Counted from the stretch's first letter, positions 34,718 to 44,305 are shown. The stretch: 64,000 bases of DNA from Variovorax sp. 679 (GCF_003952185.1 NZ_RXFS01000002.1:496001-560000), one strand, 5' to 3'. Translations and numbers: made by a program. Notes: generated by a model not told the origin, from the sequence alone.

Positions 34718-35452
34718 ATGAAGGCACTTGGAATCTTGGTCGCGACGGTAGCCTTGACGGCATGCACTGCACCGTTGCGCCCCGAGGGAGTACGGCATCT
34801 GGGCAATCAGCATGTGCTGAAAAGCAACTATGAGGTTGGCAAGCCGCTCACTGTGAATGTGGGCGATCCCATGGTGAAAGTTCAGGACTACTGGGAGGAT
34901 TCTTTCGAAGAGCCATCCGCCACACCCAACAAGTCATTCACGATGACAGGCGGCCCAGTGAACGTTGCTTTCCAGGAAGGACAGAGCTACCAAGTAAAGG
35001 GGCGCATTGCTGTCGATGGGAAAGACTACCAAGTAGTCGCGAATCAATCCAACCCAGTGCAATACCAAGCGGCCCTTCTCGGCGATGACGGAAAGCTCCT
35101 TCCGCGAATTGTTGCAACCAATCCCGGGATGAACGGGGACCACGTCCTGGTGATCTACACGCTGCAGATCTCTCCATCGGACGGCACACTCACTCGCCAA
35201 CCCAAGACGAGGGTGAACACCAACAAAGGGTTCGTCAACTACGAAATATTGTTCACAGGCATCACGGACAGCGCGATAAACCTTACATATCGCGAGTTCA
35301 GCCCTGAAGGCTTGGCGCGTGTGGCGTTCTTTCAAAACCTCACTTACCCGCGCAACGCGCCAACCATCACATTTCGGAACCTGAAGATGTCGATTGACCA
35401 AGTGTCGGGCGACAACATCACCTTTCGAGTCATAGAGGACAAGCGCACGTAG
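34718..35452 (+). CDS. Putative lipoprotein of unknown function
   Basis: 244 aa. A signal peptide with lipobox LTAC (13-16) predicts a lipid-anchored Cys16. The rest is beta-rich (VGKPLTVNVGDPMVKVQDYW; AFQEGQSYQVKGRIAVDGK) and not recognised. It has a very strong GAGAGGAGAGAGG ribosome site. G+C is close to half by eye, far below the paa or liv genes, and codon use is relaxed, which suggests recent transfer. Confidence 0.7.
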   Translation: MKALGILVATVALTACTAPLRPEGVRHLGNQHVLKSNYEVGKPLTVNVGDPMVKVQDYWEDSFEEPSATPNKSFTMTGGPVNVAFQEGQSYQVKGRIAVDGKDYQVVANQSNPVQYQAALLGDDGKLLPRIVATNPGMNGDHVLVIYTLQISPSDGTLTRQPKTRVNTNKGFVNYEILFTGITDSAINLTYREFSPEGLARVAFFQNLTYPRNAPTITFRNLKMSIDQVSGDNITFRVIEDKRT

Positions 35453-35493
35453 TGCACCGGACTGGCTTCACGACGGTCTTTGTCATCGCCCCA

Positions 35494-35593
35494 CCCTGCT
35501 CTGGCACACGAGGCACTTGGGGCCCTTGAGATGATCAACGCCGAGTTGGATGAGTTCTTCGCGTCCAAACCGGCATTGACTGAGCCTCGCTGA
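35494..35593 (+). pseudogene. Gene remnant, C-terminal piece
   Basis: An open stretch ending TGA at 35593 reads ALAHEALGALEMINAELDEF then FASKPALTEPR, protein-like and helical, but without start codon or upstream partner. It is probably the tail of a deleted gene in the accessory region. The family is unknown. Confidence 0.35.
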
Positions 35594-35618
35594 CCTGCCC
35601 TCCATTTGCCGGTAGAAG

Positions 35619-35639
35619 GCAGCCCTCGAGCGGCTTTTT
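35619..35639 (+). terminator. Weak intrinsic terminator-like hairpin
   Basis: AGCC (35621-35624) and GGCT (35632-35635) around a CTCGAG-centred loop, followed by TTTTT. It lies 25 bases after the gene remnant, on its strand. The stem is short, hence low confidence. Confidence 0.35.
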
Positions 35640-35696
35640 CATCGGCGCGCTTATCACTGCCCATCCAACACGATCTTCGAAGCTAGAGACAGGTAT

Positions 35697-35915
35697 TCAT
35701 TGCATCGTGGCGAATCCCTCTGTCCATGTTCTCTTGTCAATCTGATACTTGTCGATACTGAAGCCATCAGGCGCTTCCGTGAAACCTGGCAGCTTGCGGG
35801 CGCTATCGACTGCGAGCACGGCCTTCTCTTCCGACGAAAAAACGCCAAGCAACTTGACGTCCTCTTCGCCATCAGAAAGTTGATGCACATGGTGAACAAG
35901 AAAAACATCAGTCAT
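35697..35915 (-). CDS. Small immunity-protein candidate next to the RHS toxin (DUF7336-like)
   Basis: 72 aa from the ATG at 35915, chosen because AAAGGA lies 8 bases upstream; an ATG nine bases earlier (35924) is too near that site. The sequence VFLVHHVHQLSDGEEDVKLL, then LGVFSSEEKAVLAV, and DGFSIDKYQIDKRTWTEGF resembles small proteins (DUF7336-like, from memory) found as stand-alone genes beside polymorphic toxins. Its start lies 8 bases inside the end of the RHS gene, the usual toxin-then-immunity order, so it probably neutralises the RHS C-terminal tail. Confidence 0.7.
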   Translation of the reverse strand: MTDVFLVHHVHQLSDGEEDVKLLGVFSSEEKAVLAVDSARKLPGFTEAPDGFSIDKYQIDKRTWTEGFATMQ

Positions 35916-38900
35916 TTGTTTCATCCTTTTTCGGTGGATCGATAAATGCGCGGTCGCCCCATTTTCTGATCTTGTTGTGCTCAGATTTGGGACCTGTTTC
36001 ATACGAGTCACCGTACTTCTCTCCCAGTAAACGGTCCGCGAAGTCCTTGCCACTCTCTCCAACATTAGGACGCTGCCCTTTAGCCCAGCTCGGGACATCT
36101 TTAGCCCCTTCTTTGCCACCGACGTTGGGTTTGGGAATCTTTCTCTCTGGCGAACTCCCATCTCCAGAAAACATCCAGTCCTTCAGGCTCTTACAGATAT
36201 CCAGAATTCTCCCGGGCACAGTCATATCCAAGGGAGACATCGGCTTTGGGAGCTTCGGCCAGGAAATGCCCGATGCTGGGATAGGGATGCCATCGGGATC
36301 GAGCAATGGCGGTCGATAGACGCAACCGCCAGGCACATAGCAGTCCCAGTCGAGGCCATCTCGATCCGAAATCCCAAGCGGATTGGCGCCAGCATAGATG
36401 CGCCGATTCCAACCTCCACGTAGTCCGATCGGGTCGTTCTGTGTATAGAAACCGCCAGTTGGTGAGTACGTCCTGAATCCGTTGTAGAACAGCCCCGACT
36501 CTTCGTCCGCATACTGCCCCGGATACCGCAGGTTGAACTTCACCTCAGCGATGCCGGTGGTGCCTGGGTTGGGCGTGGTCTCCGTGTTGGCGAAGCGGTA
36601 CCTTGCGATGGTGGGCTTGTCCTCGCCGAAGGCGCTGTAGCCCCACTGCCACACCGCTTGCCCGTCCACGTTGCTCAGCTTCCTCGGGGTGTTCAGGTGA
36701 TCGCTGTGGACGGCGTAGGTGGTTCCGTTGATCACCGCCGCGATCGGCATCGGCCCATTGCCCATGGGCAGATAGATGTACTGGCTCTGCCCTGCACTGG
36801 CCGTGCCCCCGTTGCCCACCTCCGCGATCAGCGTGCCCTGCTCGTCATAGACGTAGGCGTAGCCCAGCTGCTCCGCCTGGCTGGTATTTGGGCTCCACAG
36901 CTTCGTGAAGAACGCGATCAGGCTGGCCATGAAGCCCGGGTCGGCCTCGTCGCCCTGGCTCGGCGGGTACAGCGGCTCCGTCTTGAACACCCGCTGCCCC
37001 AGCGCGTTGTGCGCATAGCGCGTGGTCGGGCTGACGTCGGTGGCGCCTGTCGTTGCAGCCGCCAGCCTGCCTTCTGCGTCGTAGGTGTAGCTGCGCAAGC
37101 CATCAGTGGTCAGGTCGCCATTGGCGTTGTAGCCGTAGGTGACATTCGTGCTGCTCGCGCCGTTGATGCTCTGGGTGAAGCCCGTGAGCTGGTTGCTGCT
37201 TGAAGCGACCGTGTAGGTGCGGTTCGTCGTCTGGCCGTTCAGCACCCGGGTGCTGCTGGATCTGTTGCCATTGGCGTCATAGCCGAAGCCTGCCGTGTTG
37301 CCCGTGGCGTTGAAGCTGGTAATGCGCCCCACGGCGTTGTAGCCCACACTCCAGGTCACGTTCGCATTGGCGATGGTGCTGTGGGTCGGATCCGTGTCGC
37401 CGGGCAGGTTCAGGTTCTGCGTGAGGCTCGTGATGCGGCCTGCGGCGTCATAGCCGTAGCTGCTGAACTCGGTGCTCGTGAGCCGGCCTGCGGTGTCGTA
37501 GCTGCGGCTGGCTGCGAGCTGCGAGCTGCCGGTGGTGAAGGCCCAGGTCCACGCGGTGGGCTGGCCCAGCGGGTTCCAGGCGATGCCGCTGACCAGCGGG
37601 GTGCCGTTCCAGTTCAGGCCCGTGAGGCGGCCCGTGGCGTCGTAGACGTGGCTGAGGGTGCCGCCGTTGGGATAGCCGATGCTCGCGAGGGTGCCGTTGG
37701 GGTTGTAGGCGTAGCTGACCTGCTGGGTGCTGCCGTTGGCCAGGGTCTGCTTCTTGAGCGTGATGCGGCCGAAGGCATCGCGGGTGTACTCGGTGGTGCC
37801 GCTGCGGTCGATGATCTCAGACAGATACCCCTTGTTGTTGGCCGTGAGGTCGTAGCGCAGGGTGGTGGTCTTGCCGTCGGCGAAGACCATCCCGGTGGGG
37901 CGGCCCAGGGCGTCCCGGGTGATGGTGGTGGCCTGGCCCAGGGCATCGGTGATCTGGCTGGGCAGGCCGAGGTTGTCGTACTGGGTGCTGGAGCCGCCCG
38001 TGTCTGCGCTGGCTTCGGTGGTGGCATTGCCCTGGGCATCGCGGCCATAGGCGGTGACCACGCCCTTGAAGTCCTTGGCCTCGGTGACGGCGTCCAGGGC
38101 GTTGTACTTCAGGGTGGCGCTGGCGTTGGCTGCGTCGGTGACGCTCTTGACGCGGCGCAGGCTGTCCAGGCCGTAGCTGGTGCTCTGGCTCAGGCCGTTG
38201 GTGGAGCGGGTGAGCTCGCCGTTGGCGTCGTAGCCGAAGGTGCTGCTCTGGTTCGCGCCTTCGGTCCTGCCCGAGAGGCGGTTGATCTGGTTGATGGTGC
38301 GCGCCACGCTCCAGGCGACGTTGCCGGCGGCGTCCTTGATCTGCTCACCCACCCGGTTGCCCATGCCGTCGAGGGTGTAGGTGCCGGACTCGCCTCGGTT
38401 GTTGCTCCAGCCGATCAGGCGGTGGGCGGCGTCGTAGGCGTAGGTCAGGACGAGGCCCGAGGGCAAGGACACGGTCTCGACCGTGCCGTAGGGCTTGTAG
38501 GTGAGAACGGCGGTCTGGCCGCCCACCGTCTGGGTCAGCAGGCGGTCGCGCTGGTCGTAGGTGTAGGTGGTGACGAGGCCGTTGGGGGCGGTCGAGCTGA
38601 CGACTCGGTTGGCGAGGTCGTAGCCATACTGAGTGACATGGCCCAGGGCATTGGTCGAGGTGAGGACGTTGCCGCGGGTGTCGTAGGTGTAGCTTGTCAC
38701 GGCGCCGTTGGGCTCTGTGGCTGTATCGACCAGCTGCGAAGCGTTGTAGGTCCACTGCCACAGTTGGGCTTTGTTGGTCACCGTATCGGTGACCGTGCGG
38801 GTCAGGACATTGCCCAGAGCGTCGTAGGTGTAGGCGGTGGTGCGTCCGGCCTCGGTGACCAGAACGGGCAGCGAGAAGGTCGCATGCCACTGGGTAGTGA

Positions 38901-40470
38901 CCGTCTTCGCATCGGGCGTGCCGGAGGCTGACACCACGGTCGTTGGCAGGCGCCGGGCAACGTCCCAGGTCGTTGTGGTCACCACCCCATTGAAGTCCGT
39001 CTCCGAAGTGATCAGACCGTTGCTATCTTGAACCCGTGAAGCCGCATCGCTCTTGCCTTCGCCAGAAGGCAGTGAGCCGCCGGTGACGGCGAGCTTGCCC
39101 AGCGTGGTGCCATAGCTGTAGCTGCGGCTCGTGCCCAATGGATCGATCACGGTCGCAGCGCTGGAGGACGGATAGCTGACCTGATAGCTGTCCACAGAGC
39201 CAGCAAGCTGGGTGCTGATCGCGCGGCCCGTGCTGTCGTAGGCGAATGTGCCCCAGCGAACACCGGCTTCATCGAAGATGCCTGTCAGCGCTTGAGGGAA
39301 CGCGGCGTTCTCGTAGACGAAATTGCGGCCCTTGCCGTCGGGGTACAGGACCGAGACCAGACGACCAGTGCTGTCGTACGCATAGGCGATAACGCGAGCA
39401 TCCGGGGTCGTGACGGTGGTCAGTTGACCGGCGCCGTTGTAGCCGAACGCCAGGGTGCGGCCGAAGTTGTTCGTGACGGAGGCGAGTTGACCAGCACCGT
39501 TGTACGTGTAGGTGGTGATCCAGCCGTTGCGGTCTGTCTCGGTCTGCAGCTTGCCAGTGCTGTCGAAGTTCAGCGTTGTGTCGTCATCGGCACGGTGATA
39601 GCTCCAAGCGCCGGAGGACTGCTGCACCAGCGTGTCGGCTCCGCTACTAGTACTCCAACTGATCGCGCCTCTTGTCTTGGCAAAGCTGCGCACGTCTCCA
39701 TCGCCGGTCGTGATCGACACACCAAAAGGTGATGGACTTGGCGTTGCCACCAACTTGGTGTTGAAACTGTGAGACCAGACTTGACCGAATGGGGCACCAA
39801 TCCGCGTCGAATCGCCCGCCCAGCGACTTCGATAAGTGCGCTTGAAGGATAGAGCGTTGGGGCCCGAGTCGAACCAATCAGTTTCGGAACGGTACTTTTC
39901 GGCCGTGGTCGGAAGAATGGGATTGCCTTGAGACCCGCCTGCCGTACAAATGGGGGGAGAAGGTTTGGGATCGCTACAAGAGCGCCCGTCGGCGCTTTCA
40001 GTCGACCCCGAAACACAAACACAAGAGCCATTAACGTTCTTGGAGTTAATGGGGCAGCTACCCCAGGAAGCCTCCACGTCCAATCCCCCTCCTGCACAGC
40101 CAGAAAGTGCCGCCCCGACAGAAATCGTCGTTGCACTCACCCAATTGACTGAGGTCCAAATGCGGCAGGACACGTACTCCCAATACCTCGCCTCCCAGGC
40201 GGCTTTTTCTCCAGCGAGACCAACATCTGGATCTCCGTAGGAAATGCCGGTGTACGAGCCAACCCACGACGAAGAAGGAAGCGGCTGCACCGCGCTCGCG
40301 ACGCCCGATGTGAGCACCAACGCTAGCAGAACTATGAAGCGGGGCAACCTCTTGAACGTCGCAATCCTCTGACTCAAGAGAAGTCTCGACTTCTTATCTC
40401 TCCGACCGATCACGGCCCTCGGAACTAAATTCCGATCGCAAACTTCCAGCAATGCTCTCCACAAGCGCAT
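35908..40470 (-). CDS. Sec-exported RHS/YD-repeat protein with variable C-terminal toxin region
   Basis: 1520 aa from the ATG at 40470 (GAGGGAG 6 bases upstream; a GTG one codon earlier is possible). A long N-region leads to a signal segment (about 46-60, FIVLLALVLTSGVASA), then a Cys-rich linker, a DUF6531-like domain (about 190-270) and many YD repeats (about 300-1290, such as TYTYNGAGQL and YDAAGRITSL). The RHS core at about 1314-1373 (YPGQYADEESGLFYNGFRTY, QNDPIGLRGG, NPLGISDRDGL) ends where a 147-residue variable tail begins. The tail's last 75 residues (KDVPSWAKGQRP; SEHNKIRKWGDRAF) are the presumed toxin, of unassigned type. No PAAR or VgrG domain is present. Confidence 0.85.
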   Translation of the reverse strand: MRLWRALLEVCDRNLVPRAVIGRRDKKSRLLLSQRIATFKRLPRFIVLLALVLTSGVASAVQPLPSSSWVGSYTGISYGDPDVGLAGEKAAWEARYWEYVSCRIWTSVNWVSATTISVGAALSGCAGGGLDVEASWGSCPINSKNVNGSCVCVSGSTESADGRSCSDPKPSPPICTAGGSQGNPILPTTAEKYRSETDWFDSGPNALSFKRTYRSRWAGDSTRIGAPFGQVWSHSFNTKLVATPSPSPFGVSITTGDGDVRSFAKTRGAISWSTSSGADTLVQQSSGAWSYHRADDDTTLNFDSTGKLQTETDRNGWITTYTYNGAGQLASVTNNFGRTLAFGYNGAGQLTTVTTPDARVIAYAYDSTGRLVSVLYPDGKGRNFVYENAAFPQALTGIFDEAGVRWGTFAYDSTGRAISTQLAGSVDSYQVSYPSSSAATVIDPLGTSRSYSYGTTLGKLAVTGGSLPSGEGKSDAASRVQDSNGLITSETDFNGVVTTTTWDVARRLPTTVVSASGTPDAKTVTTQWHATFSLPVLVTEAGRTTAYTYDALGNVLTRTVTDTVTNKAQLWQWTYNASQLVDTATEPNGAVTSYTYDTRGNVLTSTNALGHVTQYGYDLANRVVSSTAPNGLVTTYTYDQRDRLLTQTVGGQTAVLTYKPYGTVETVSLPSGLVLTYAYDAAHRLIGWSNNRGESGTYTLDGMGNRVGEQIKDAAGNVAWSVARTINQINRLSGRTEGANQSSTFGYDANGELTRSTNGLSQSTSYGLDSLRRVKSVTDAANASATLKYNALDAVTEAKDFKGVVTAYGRDAQGNATTEASADTGGSSTQYDNLGLPSQITDALGQATTITRDALGRPTGMVFADGKTTTLRYDLTANNKGYLSEIIDRSGTTEYTRDAFGRITLKKQTLANGSTQQVSYAYNPNGTLASIGYPNGGTLSHVYDATGRLTGLNWNGTPLVSGIAWNPLGQPTAWTWAFTTGSSQLAASRSYDTAGRLTSTEFSSYGYDAAGRITSLTQNLNLPGDTDPTHSTIANANVTWSVGYNAVGRITSFNATGNTAGFGYDANGNRSSSTRVLNGQTTNRTYTVASSSNQLTGFTQSINGASSTNVTYGYNANGDLTTDGLRSYTYDAEGRLAAATTGATDVSPTTRYAHNALGQRVFKTEPLYPPSQGDEADPGFMASLIAFFTKLWSPNTSQAEQLGYAYVYDEQGTLIAEVGNGGTASAGQSQYIYLPMGNGPMPIAAVINGTTYAVHSDHLNTPRKLSNVDGQAVWQWGYSAFGEDKPTIARYRFANTETTPNPGTTGIAEVKFNLRYPGQYADEESGLFYNGFRTYSPTGGFYTQNDPIGLRGGWNRRIYAGANPLGISDRDGLDWDCYVPGGCVYRPPLLDPDGIPIPASGISWPKLPKPMSPLDMTVPGRILDICKSLKDWMFSGDGSSPERKIPKPNVGGKEGAKDVPSWAKGQRPNVGESGKDFADRLLGEKYGDSYETGPKSEHNKIRKWGDRAFIDPPKKDETND

Positions 40471-40733
40471 CACACACTCCCTCGTGATTTCTCATTGGTG
40501 CGCCAGAACATCAAGCATCATCTTTGCGACGCCATGACGATCAGCTCTTTTGACAGTTAGTTGGTCACCCCCTCAGGCGACGCGCACTGCAAGCAGTACA
40601 TTCTGTACAAGCAATATCAGGTTAGCGAAAAGGCTACGTACAGACAACGACAGATTGATGGCACACGGAGGCCACCGCTGCCGACGGAAGAAGCAGCGCG
40701 GATCAAAATCTCGCCTGACCCGCATCGTTGCCT

Positions 40734-41372
40734 CTAAACGTGCACCGCCGCCAACCCACCCACTGCCAATCCCGCCACAGCCACCCCAAACATCGCCCTC
40801 TCCAACCACTTGTTCCTGGTAAGCAAAGCAATAGCCGCCAACGCAATAGAAACCTGCAACACAGTAGTAGCCTGAGCCCACCGATGATGCTGGTGCATCT
40901 GCTCATCCGACTGCGCGTCCCACTTGCTCGCCTCCGCCTCCAGCTTCTTCGCATCAGCCTGGATGTCGGTCTTCTCTTGCTCGTAGCGCGTCACCTTGGC
41001 CTGCCAGCCTTGCTTGCGCACGTCGTCGGTCGCGGTGTCTCGTGCGAATTCGGCAAGCGCCTGCTTGGTGCTCTTCGACTGGAAGTAATTCCACTGGTTG
41101 GAGGCTTCGGTCTTCTTGATTGCCGCGTTGTTCTTGTAGATGCCGGCGTTGGCCTGCGTGGCGCCGCCCATGTACGCGAAGATGGCGCCGAAGGTGGCGA
41201 TGACTGCCGTGCACATCGCGATCTTGCTCGTGTTGCTCATGCCGCCGGCATGCGCTTCTGCTCCTGACGATTCCGCGTGCCCGTGGCTGTCGCCATGGCC
41301 ATGGCCGCCGTTCGTGGCGTGTTCGATTTCGTGGTCGTGCGGGCCGTGCACGTGAAAGCCGTGTCCTGACAT
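40734..41372 (-). CDS. DUF4337 family membrane protein with His-rich N-terminus
   Basis: 212 aa. The first 42 residues hold eleven histidines (GHGFHVHGPHDH; GGHGHGDSHGH). One membrane segment at about 50-68 (IAMCTAVIATFGAIFAYMGG) precedes a long charged coiled-coil region (about 80-160), and two segments (about 166-184, 190-208) follow. The coiled coil and two terminal segments match DUF4337 proteins of unknown role. The histidine tail may bind metal. The 263 bases between its stop and the RHS start show no feature. Confidence 0.8.
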   Translation of the reverse strand: MSGHGFHVHGPHDHEIEHATNGGHGHGDSHGHAESSGAEAHAGGMSNTSKIAMCTAVIATFGAIFAYMGGATQANAGIYKNNAAIKKTEASNQWNYFQSKSTKQALAEFARDTATDDVRKQGWQAKVTRYEQEKTDIQADAKKLEAEASKWDAQSDEQMHQHHRWAQATTVLQVSIALAAIALLTRNKWLERAMFGVAVAGLAVGGLAAVHV

Positions 41373-41492
41373 GGGGTCCTTGTCGTTGAAATATGGTTTT
41401 TCGGGCGCGCGCGAGTATGCCCTGTGGATGAGTCAGCTTCCGGTCCGCAAGCCATTGCCAGCATCGTGTGACAACAGCACACTTGCCTGCCC

Positions 41493-43154
41493 ATGGCCGC
41501 AGAAACCTCGCCGACACCGACAGCCAACGCCCGCCGCCCCGGCTTCGCCGACATCGTGGCGGGTGTTTCCATCGCGGGCTTGCTGCTGCCGGAGGCGGTG
41601 GCTTACTCCGGTATCGCGGGGCTGCCGCCGCAGGCGGGCGTGATCGCGCTGTTCGCGGGGCTGCTGGTCTACGGGCTCTTCGGCAGCAGCCGCTTCGCGA
41701 TCGTCTCGGCCACTTCTTCTTCCGCCGCCGTGCTTTTCGCGGCCACCACGTCGGTGACGGGAGTGGACACTGCCACGCGACTTGCGATGGGTGCAGGCAT
41801 CGTGCTGCTGGCCGGGGTGTTCTTCGTCATCGCGGGCATCGCGAGGCTGGGCGCGGTGTCGAGCCTGATCGCCAAGCCGGTGCTGCGCGGCTTTGCGCTG
41901 GGGTTGGCGCTCACCATCGTGGTCAAGCAGTTGCCGAAGGTGCTCGACGTTCACCCGGCGCACAGCGATTTCTTCAGGCTCATCGCAGGGCTGGCGGCCG
42001 AGTGGCGGCACTGGAACATCGCAGGCGCGGCGATGGCGCTCGTAGCGCTCGTGCTGCTGCGTGTCTTTGCACGCTGGCGCGCGGTGCCTGCCGCGCTGCT
42101 GGTGATCGTGGCCGGCATCGTGCTCGACGTGCATGGCCTGTGCCAGGCCTGGGGCGTGGCGGCGGTGGGGCCGATCTCGCTCGACTTCTCGCACCCGACC
42201 GTGCCGCAGCTCGACCGCGCGCAGTGGCAGAACCTCGGCGGGCTGGCGTTCGCGATGGCGCTGATCCTCTATGCCGAGTCGTACGGATCCATCCGCACCT
42301 TCGCCATGCGCCACGGCGACAACGTGTCGGCCAACCGCGACCTGCTGGCGCTCGGCGGGGCGAACCTGCTGTCGGCGCTGTTCCAGGGCATGCCTGTGGG
42401 TGCGGGCTACTCGGCCACGTCGGCCAACGAATCGGCTGGCGCGAGGAGCCGCGCGGCGGGCATCGTGGCGGGGCTGGTGGTGCTGGTGGCGGTGCTCACG
42501 CTGCTGCCGTGGATCGCGCACACGCCCGAGCCACTGCTGGCAGCCATCGTGATTCACGCAGTGAGCCACACGCTGAACCCGGCAGCGCTGCGGCCCTACT
42601 TCGAGTGGCGACGCGACCGGCTGGTGGCGCTGGTGGCTGTCGCTGCCGTGCTGGTGCTGGGCGTGCTCAACGGCCTGCTGGCGGCCATCGGCGTGAGCCT
42701 GCTGTTGCTGCTGCGCGGCTTCTCACGCACCACCGTGAGCTGGCTCGGGCGGCTGGGCCAGAGCCACGATTTCGTCGACACGGCGCGTCACCCCGAGGCA
42801 GTGGTGCCGCCGGGCGTGCTCATCGCGCGGCCCGAGGTGCCGCTCTTCTTCGGCAATGCGGATGCTGTGTTCGCATCGATCCGTGCGCGCATCGACGCCA
42901 CTGCAGGGCTGCAGCGCATGGTGCTGAGCCTGGAAGAGTCGCCTGACCTCGACGCGACCAGCATCGAGGCGCTTTGCGACTTCGCGGCCTACGTGCGGGT
43001 ACGCGGCTTGCGCCTGTCGCTGGCGCGGGTGAAGGACGACGTGCGCGATCTGCTGGCCAAGGTGAACTCGCCCGACCTGCATGCGGAGGTCTACGCGCCG
43101 TGGAGCGTGGACGATGCGGTTCCGCAGGCTAGCGCTGCGCCGCCTGCCGCCTGA
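41493..43154 (+). CDS. SulP family inorganic anion transporter with STAS domain
   Basis: 553 aa. A SLC26/SulP membrane domain (about 20-410; GVSIAGLLLPEAVAYSGIAG, then GLPPQAG is the family hallmark) and a cytoplasmic STAS domain (about 435-545, LSLEESPDLDATSIEALCDF). It carries sulfate, bicarbonate or another small anion together with protons or sodium. It is divergent from the DUF4337 gene and overlaps the convergent AraC gene by 26 bases. Confidence 0.92.
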   Translation: MAAETSPTPTANARRPGFADIVAGVSIAGLLLPEAVAYSGIAGLPPQAGVIALFAGLLVYGLFGSSRFAIVSATSSSAAVLFAATTSVTGVDTATRLAMGAGIVLLAGVFFVIAGIARLGAVSSLIAKPVLRGFALGLALTIVVKQLPKVLDVHPAHSDFFRLIAGLAAEWRHWNIAGAAMALVALVLLRVFARWRAVPAALLVIVAGIVLDVHGLCQAWGVAAVGPISLDFSHPTVPQLDRAQWQNLGGLAFAMALILYAESYGSIRTFAMRHGDNVSANRDLLALGGANLLSALFQGMPVGAGYSATSANESAGARSRAAGIVAGLVVLVAVLTLLPWIAHTPEPLLAAIVIHAVSHTLNPAALRPYFEWRRDRLVALVAVAAVLVLGVLNGLLAAIGVSLLLLLRGFSRTTVSWLGRLGQSHDFVDTARHPEAVVPPGVLIARPEVPLFFGNADAVFASIRARIDATAGLQRMVLSLEESPDLDATSIEALCDFAAYVRVRGLRLSLARVKDDVRDLLAKVNSPDLHAEVYAPWSVDDAVPQASAAPPAA

Positions 43155-44085
43155 ACTCGCTCGGACTGCCGCCCGTGTGCTCGCGGAACACGCGGCTGAA
43201 GTGCGAGAGATTGCCGAAGCCCGAAGCCAGCGCGATGTCGGTGATCGACCTCGCGGCATTCGCCGGGTCGAGCAGCTCGCGGATGCTCGCTGCCAGCCGC
43301 TGGTGCTGGATGTAGCCGTTCAGGGTCTCGTCGTCGTCAGCGAAGGCGCTGTGCAGCAGGCGCTTGCTGCAGCGCAGGGCCAGCGCCATGCTGTCTATCG
43401 ATAGCGAAGGGTCGTGCAGGTTCTGCGCGACGTGGCGGCGGATGCGGTCTTTCAAAGCCTCGCGCTGCGTCTGCGGCGTTTCCTGCCCTGCCAGCTCCAT
43501 CAGCGAAAGGCGCACCAGCTGTATCAGCAGTTCGCCCGCACCTCGCGCGGCCGCTTCGCTCATGAAGGGCAACTCGAGATACGTGTTGCGCATGGTCTCC
43601 AGCGCCACGCGCGAGATGCCGCTGCCGCCGCCGATGCGCCGCGCCACCAGGTCGTTGAGCGGCAGTGCGGGCGATGCGATCTGGTCCTTGGGCAGCATCA
43701 CGATCAGGTGGTCGCTACGCTCGGGGTTGGCCACGGTGTAGTCGGCCGTGGTGTCGTAGAGCGTCCATCCGCCCGAGCGAACGGCGGCCGCGCGGCCGCG
43801 CTGCGTGACCTCTGCCGAGCCCTGCCAGGGCGCGACGATCTTCAGGTACGGGGCTTCGCTCATTCGCGCCATCTGCGTGGTGCGAAGCACGCGGTGGCGG
43901 TTGGCCTCCAGCCGCGTGAGGATCACGTCGCCCGCGTGCGAGGCCGCGAGGTGGCCGTCGAATTCGCTGTCGTCGTAGAGGTCGGAGCCCAGGCCGCCGA
44001 AGTGGCGCCATACCCATTCACACCACAGCGGCCCGCGCTCCTTGGGCGGGATCTGGTCGGTGGACAGGAGCAATGAGGCGGTCAT
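43129..44085 (-). CDS. AraC family regulator, divergent from the second ABC transporter
   Basis: 318 aa from the ATG at 44085 (MTASLLLSTDQIPPKERGPL); the longer reading has no family sequence before this. An N-terminal AraC-binding-like domain (LTRLEANRHRVLRT) is followed by a C-terminal double helix-turn-helix (about 215-316; SIDSMALALRCSKRLLHSAF and SITDIALASGFGNLSHFSRV). The N-terminal half resembles the FeaR/AraC_binding_2 type that senses aromatic or amine compounds. It probably controls the transporter and dehydrogenase genes starting at 44306. Confidence 0.88.
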   Translation of the reverse strand: MTASLLLSTDQIPPKERGPLWCEWVWRHFGGLGSDLYDDSEFDGHLAASHAGDVILTRLEANRHRVLRTTQMARMSEAPYLKIVAPWQGSAEVTQRGRAAAVRSGGWTLYDTTADYTVANPERSDHLIVMLPKDQIASPALPLNDLVARRIGGGSGISRVALETMRNTYLELPFMSEAAARGAGELLIQLVRLSLMELAGQETPQTQREALKDRIRRHVAQNLHDPSLSIDSMALALRCSKRLLHSAFADDDETLNGYIQHQRLAASIRELLDPANAARSITDIALASGFGNLSHFSRVFREHTGGSPSEFRRQAAQR

Positions 44086-44305
44086 GCAGGCTGGGCAGCT
44101 GGAGCGACGAGAACGAAAGATTTCAGCACGAAGCCGGGTTGCCGCGCATTGTGAAGCGCCTTCAGGGAGCAAGGGATTGCGGGTTAACCACTAGACGTCT
44201 GCACGCAGCGACAAGCGCTTTGTGCGCGGCTGGCACAGCGCCCGACGCCCCCCATTTCTACGATCCCAGGCAGCGGGCGCATACCGACGCCCGGAGGAGA
44301 CCTCA

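Noticed and set aside
37381..38931. 516-codon plus-strand frame inside the RHS gene
   Set aside because: Val/Gly-rich periodic composition mirrors the YD repeats of the opposite strand; no independent signal for translation.
36600..39600. Repetitive sequence that could be taken for a repeat array
   Set aside because: The periodicity is irregular and translates into degenerate YD repeats of the RHS protein; no identical repeats with uniform spacers as in CRISPR.
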